From Paulownia fortunei (Eukaryota > Streptophyta > Magnoliopsida > Lamiales > Paulowniaceae): 64,000 nt of DNA. Shown in pieces: positions 58,621 through 64,000 of this stretch. The DNA is taken from NCBI GenBank assembly GCA_019321725.1, contig CM033106.1, positions 14,544,551-14,608,550 on the forward strand. The letters run 5' to 3'. The translations under genes were made by a program, and so were the position numbers. How positions within the stretch are numbered: position 1 is the stretch's first letter; every line of letters starts with the position of its first letter. The notes beneath the pieces are model-generated. The model worked only from the letters and a program-made list of their open reading frames with translations, did no database searches and had not been told where the DNA came from.

Positions 58621-59495
58621 CTAGGGATAAAGATCTATAGAGATAGATCCAGAAGGATGATCAGACTATCCCAGTCCATGTACATAGACAAAGTGCTAAA
58701 AAGGTTTAGCATGAAGGAATCCAAGAGAGGATTCCTGCCTATATTTTATGGGTTTCACTCTCTAAGATTATGTCTCACAAGACACTTGAAGAGAGAGAAA
58801 GGATGGCTCGCATATCTTATGCTTCCACAATAAGGAGTGAAATGTATGCAATTTTATGTTCAAGGCCTGATATAGCACATGGTCTGAGTATCACGAGCAG
58901 ATACCAGTCCAATCCAGGGAAAGAATACTGGAAAGCTGTTAAAATAACCTCGAGTACTTGAGAAGGACTAAGGATATCTTTCTAATATACGGTAATGGAG
59001 AACTAAAACTGGAGGGATATACGAACTCTAGTTTTTAGTTTCATATAGATGAATTAAAGTCCATATCTGGATACATATTCACCCTGAATGGTGGTGCGGT
59101 CAGTTGGAAGAGTTCCAAACAAGAGATGACTATAGACTCTACCACCGAAACTGAATATATTGCTACATCAGATGCAACAAAAGAAGTTGTTTGGATAAGA
59201 AACTTTATCCAAGGGTTGGGTGTAGTTCCATCTATTGTTGATCATATAATAATTTTTACTGTGATAACAATGGAACCATTGTGCAAGCAAAGGAGCCAAG
59301 ATCTCATCAATGATCTAAGCACATAATGAGATGATATCATTTGATCAGAGATATCATTGGTAGAGGTGACGTCATTGTGGATTGAGTTGCCTCAGCAAAA
59401 AATGTAGCGGACCTACTTACTAAGCCCTTAGCACAGAAGATATTCAGCGGACATCTTCAGAAGATGGGCCTTAGATACATGGGCAATTGGAGCTA
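58600..59495 (+). pseudogene. Copia RT connection and RNase H, copy 4
   Basis: FLLGIKIYRDRSRRMIRLSQ, MYIDKVLKRFSMKESKRGF, MYAILCSRPDIAHGLSITSR, then RNase H with GGAVSWKSSKQEMTIDST, TTETEYIATSDATKEVVWIR and the C-terminal ADLLTKPLAQKIFSGHLQKM. At least four frame changes. The polypurine tract GCTAGGGCAAG (59492-59502) comes directly after, then the LTR. Confidence 0.85.
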
Positions 59496-59502
59496 GGGCA
59501 AG

Positions 59503-60385
59503 TGGGCAATTGTTATAGTAGGATATCCAATGCTCCAATTGGATTGGGTGTATTATACTCTTTTTGTTTTGTAAAGACAATCTTATTAGGAATCGTATTA
59601 ATAAAAAGGCATTTTCTTTATCTTATGTCATGCATCTTTTATTTTCACACATTAGATAAAGTCCTTAGATGAATTTTAGCTACAGGGCGTGGTCGCACAT
59701 ATGATGGCGATCATGGAACATGCCTCTAAGGATTTGGTCTTAAATAATTTTCGAGTCGAGAGCTTTTTGAGATGGATATCAAATAGCTTTGTAAGACTCG
59801 CACATATGATGTATGCTCATGAGACGAGGATGTCATATTCCATTGGCATTAGCGTAGAGACGCAAGTGCATGCATGTGGGTGCTTGTAAGGTGACAACAA
59901 TGCTTGTTGGGTGTTGCACTACTGTGCATGGAGGTTTGTCAGTGGCCAACATAGATTTCGACACTTGTCTTTTTAAACAAGAGAATCTCCTATGTTTTCA
60001 TAGTTTGTAATTCAAAGACCTTGACCAAGGTAGGATGAATCATGATTTATTAGGAATCATTGAAACTTGAAATGGGATCATAATTATTGAATCATTTACG
60101 GTTTCGACTTATAATCTATGCCTTAGATTAAATCGGGAGATTAGCTGTTGAAAGGATCATACGTGAATGGTACTCACAACTGAAATAGGTTTACTCGCTA
60201 TTTCACCTAAGACTAGTTCGCCATAATTACTTGCTGGGTATTTTTCATGGATAGTGAGGTTCTTGGAATTAAAGAGTTAATTCCAAAGTGGATTACTTCA
60301 TTAGATTAATTAATTAAAATAATTATTATTAATAAGTTATAAATGTTGCAAGCCCGCTACTTGCTTAATAGTGAACCTAAGAGGG
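59503..60385 (+). repeat. Copia 3' LTR, left part (split)
   Basis: TGGGCAATTGTTATAG... up to GAACCTAAGAGGG. It continues at 63242 after the G1 solo LTR with shared TSD GAGGG. Its 5' end is the closest relative here of the reversed fragment 30645-31624. Confidence 0.85.
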
Positions 60386-61084
60386 TGTAACACCCCTTAA
60401 CCTAACTGCAGAGCTTTAACAAGTTGATACAGTTAAGTCAAGAAATGTTAACTTTTCATCAATACTAGAGTTATGGTTTAATAAAAGTTCCCATTTTTAG
60501 CTATAAGAGAAAGAACTTGAATTGTTTTAAAACACACCATATACATAAACATAAATCAAAACTGAGTAAATCTGTTTACAAAACCATAACAGAGTGGCTT
60601 ATTTAAAAGCAAAATAGAGTTTTCAAAATAAACTACAAAACAGTTCAAAGCATGGCATATGAGCAAATCTCTGTCGGATCGCTCTAAAGACTTAGTCAAC
60701 CTCTAAACTTGTACATTTCCACCTGTATCCACATGAATCTAATGAGCTAAAAGCTCAGTAAGGTGAAACTGATGCAATAACAAATAGCATATATATACAC
60801 ATTTCATAAATCATTAAATGCATTATTATATTTAATAATTTTCATTCATAAATCATCCTTTAGGGTCCTTGAAGTGTGGTTTCTAACTAATAGCGATAGA
60901 TCCTGGTTTCGGAACCTGTTCATAATGATTGTCCAATAAGAGAAATAATATGGGGTTCCCATACTTGGTCTTTCAATCTCAGGTATTAGCCATATTCTAT
61001 CTCATTCATTGTGACTTTTAGATACCAATTTTTCAACCTCAGGTATTTGCCACCATTTGTTGGGTTAACCGGTCCTCCCGCGTC

Positions 61085-62328
<1,244 letters not shown>

Positions 62329-63241
62329 CTAACTTAACTAGCTTGGTTTTAACTTCAAGTCTATCCCACTTGAGTTTTCATTCATATAAAAACATAATAT
62401 AACATGTAACCATCCAAGATACTATAAATTCATCATAAGAAACATTGAAAAAGAATATACCTTGATTAAGTTGGAATTAAGCTTCACAATCAATGATTTT
62501 CAAGCTTAAAAGGGTATAAACTTGTTCTAGTTTGTGTTCTGTGGATTGAATTCAATTTTTGTGAGTAAGAGAGTGTACAAATTTAGGAGAAACTTAGGAG
62601 AATAAGGGTTGGTCGTTTTTGAGGTGCTTCCACAAGAAATATGGATGAAAATAATTTATTTGACCTTTCAAAGAGAGGTAAGTAGAGGGCTATGATTGGT
62701 TGCATCATGGTTGGTGTCTTCTCATGCTAAAAGCCACGTTTATGGGCTAGGGAGATGACAAAAATTGATGCTTTGGTGTTATAATCAATTGCAATTGATT
62801 TAGAATGATTCCAAGCAACTTAGTCAACCAATCAATCAAATTGCACCATTTTGCATAGTTTTAGTTTTTAGCCAAATGTAACATATTTCAAGTAAATATT
62901 TAGGCAATTAATCACTTTAGCATATAACTAGAATGGAGCAATACAAATAATTCATCTCATGGCCATTCAACACATCAATCTTCCTTAACCAAAATACTGA
63001 ACTTTTCACTGCAAAAAAATACTTAAGGAATATATTAAATCAAGAACCAAAGGTTTGATCTCATATTCCATGTACTAATGCATATTAAAACATTACTAGA
63101 GCATATAATAACAATTTTTCATGTTCGTGAAATCATACTATTTGTATGCCATAATCCGATAATGCATATTGATTAGATGTATATTGATGCAAAATGCTTA
63201 TTATTGATTATGTATGAGAGAATTGAGAATTGGACATTACA

Positions 63242-63685
63242 GAGGGTCACACATCTTTATGGAAAGTAATATTTCTAATTTGGGAATTTAATGGTTGGGA
63301 ATTAATTAATTAATATTGATTGATTAATTAATCAAGGGTTCTATTTAATTTAATGGTTGAGTTAAATTATTCAATTAAGTAATTGGATTATTTAATTGGA
63401 CCTAATTTGATTAAGAAGCTCAAATAGATTAAATTAAATTAATCAATTGGATTGATTAATTTGGGATTAAATCAATTATATTGATTTGTGGATTTTTAAG
63501 TCTAAGCCCAAAATTAATGTGGATCACTTAAGAAGCCCACTAAAATATGAAGAGAATAAATTAAATAAATATAATTTATTTAATTAACATATTTATAAAT
63601 AAATATAGTGATCGATTTTTATGGGATAAAAATCGGCCACTAAGATTTATTTAATATATAAATATATTTATGGTATATATATTTG

Positions 63686-63729
<44 letters not shown>

Positions 63730-64000
63730 TGATAATTATTTGAAGAGTTAAAATTAATATCAAGAATGTATGTAGACAATTTTGATGATTAATGTAATTT
63801 AAAATAAGTGCACATACATAGGAGAAGGAAAAAATAAAAGAGTTGTTGGAAGATTTGGAATCTTTCCAAGATAAAATTTTGAAATAGTTCAAAATTGACA
63901 AACTTTCCAAGAGTTAGAGTAGGAGCAGAATTTTAGCCCCTATAAATAGGGATGGCCGAAAATGAGCTATGAGAATAACCAAATATTATTTTGTTAATTC
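63242..64000 (+). repeat. Copia 3' LTR, right part (runs off window)
   Basis: The LTR resumes at GAGGGTCACACATC. It carries the AT-rich TTAATTAA section, a (TA)n run at 63692-63728 and a TATA box TATAAATAGG at 63941. The LTR end and flanking DNA are outside the window. Confidence 0.8.
63692..63728. repeat. (TA)n microsatellite in copia LTR
   Basis: About 18 TA units. It lies at a different LTR position from the run at 19404, so it expanded independently. Confidence 0.85.

Overview
The window is a dense, old nest of plant LTR retrotransposons with no intact host gene. The clade markers point to a flowering plant: an Athila-type Ty3/gypsy element with a tRNA-Asp-like primer site, two chromovirus-like Ty3/gypsy families (one with Tekay/Del-type integrase and chromodomain), and a Ty1/copia family with tRNA-Met primer sites. 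The sequence is AT-rich and looks like gene-poor, probably pericentromeric chromatin. I cannot name the species. I use these family names: A (Athila-like), G1 (LTR about 2.3 kb, ends TGTAATGCCC...GTGTTACA, Tekay/Del-like), G2 (LTR about 2.85 kb, ends TGTAATACCC...GTGTTACA) and C (copia, LTR about 2.0 kb).

Layout. 1-3839: 5' end of an A element on the minus strand (protease, gag, primer site, LTR), inserted in the leader of a C element. 3840-20542: a C array, internal-LTR-internal-LTR, in which one LTR (5858-7852) has a polypurine tract on its left and a primer site on its right, so it is shared by two copies. The second copy carries a G1 solo LTR (11571-13902, TSD CAACA) and a G2 solo LTR (14761-17609, TSD GATCA). 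20543-24240: a non-coding repeat of about 420-440 bp, three direct units plus a partial inverted unit. Its first unit is split by a 459-bp MITE and by a reversed C solo LTR. 24241-30644: unrecognised sequence and reversed G1 and G2 LTR fragments. 30645-34619: two C LTR fragments head to head, then a C leader that stops just inside gag, where G2 begins. 34620-54378: a scrambled G1/G2 complex with gag, protease, integrase and chromodomain pieces. 54379-64000: a third, longer C copy (gag, protease, integrase, RT, RNase H, 3' LTR). Its 3' LTR is split by a reversed G1 solo LTR (60386-63241, TSD GAGGG).

The one clear piece of host coding sequence is at 62086-62319 (minus): an exon of an SRPK-type (SR-protein) kinase with its 5' splice donor. 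It lies inside that G1 solo LTR, where about 1.24 kb of gene DNA replaces about 0.7 kb of LTR.

No element seems able to move alone: every coding region has stops, frameshifts or deletions. The more informative signals are structural. They are paired motifs about 90 bp apart in all four C leaders, a 60-bp doublet at constant spacing in the G1 LTRs, a strong predicted hairpin just after a C primer site, and the captured kinase exon. All positions and alignments were made by eye, so boundaries are good to a few bases where TSDs are given and to roughly 10-30 bases elsewhere.
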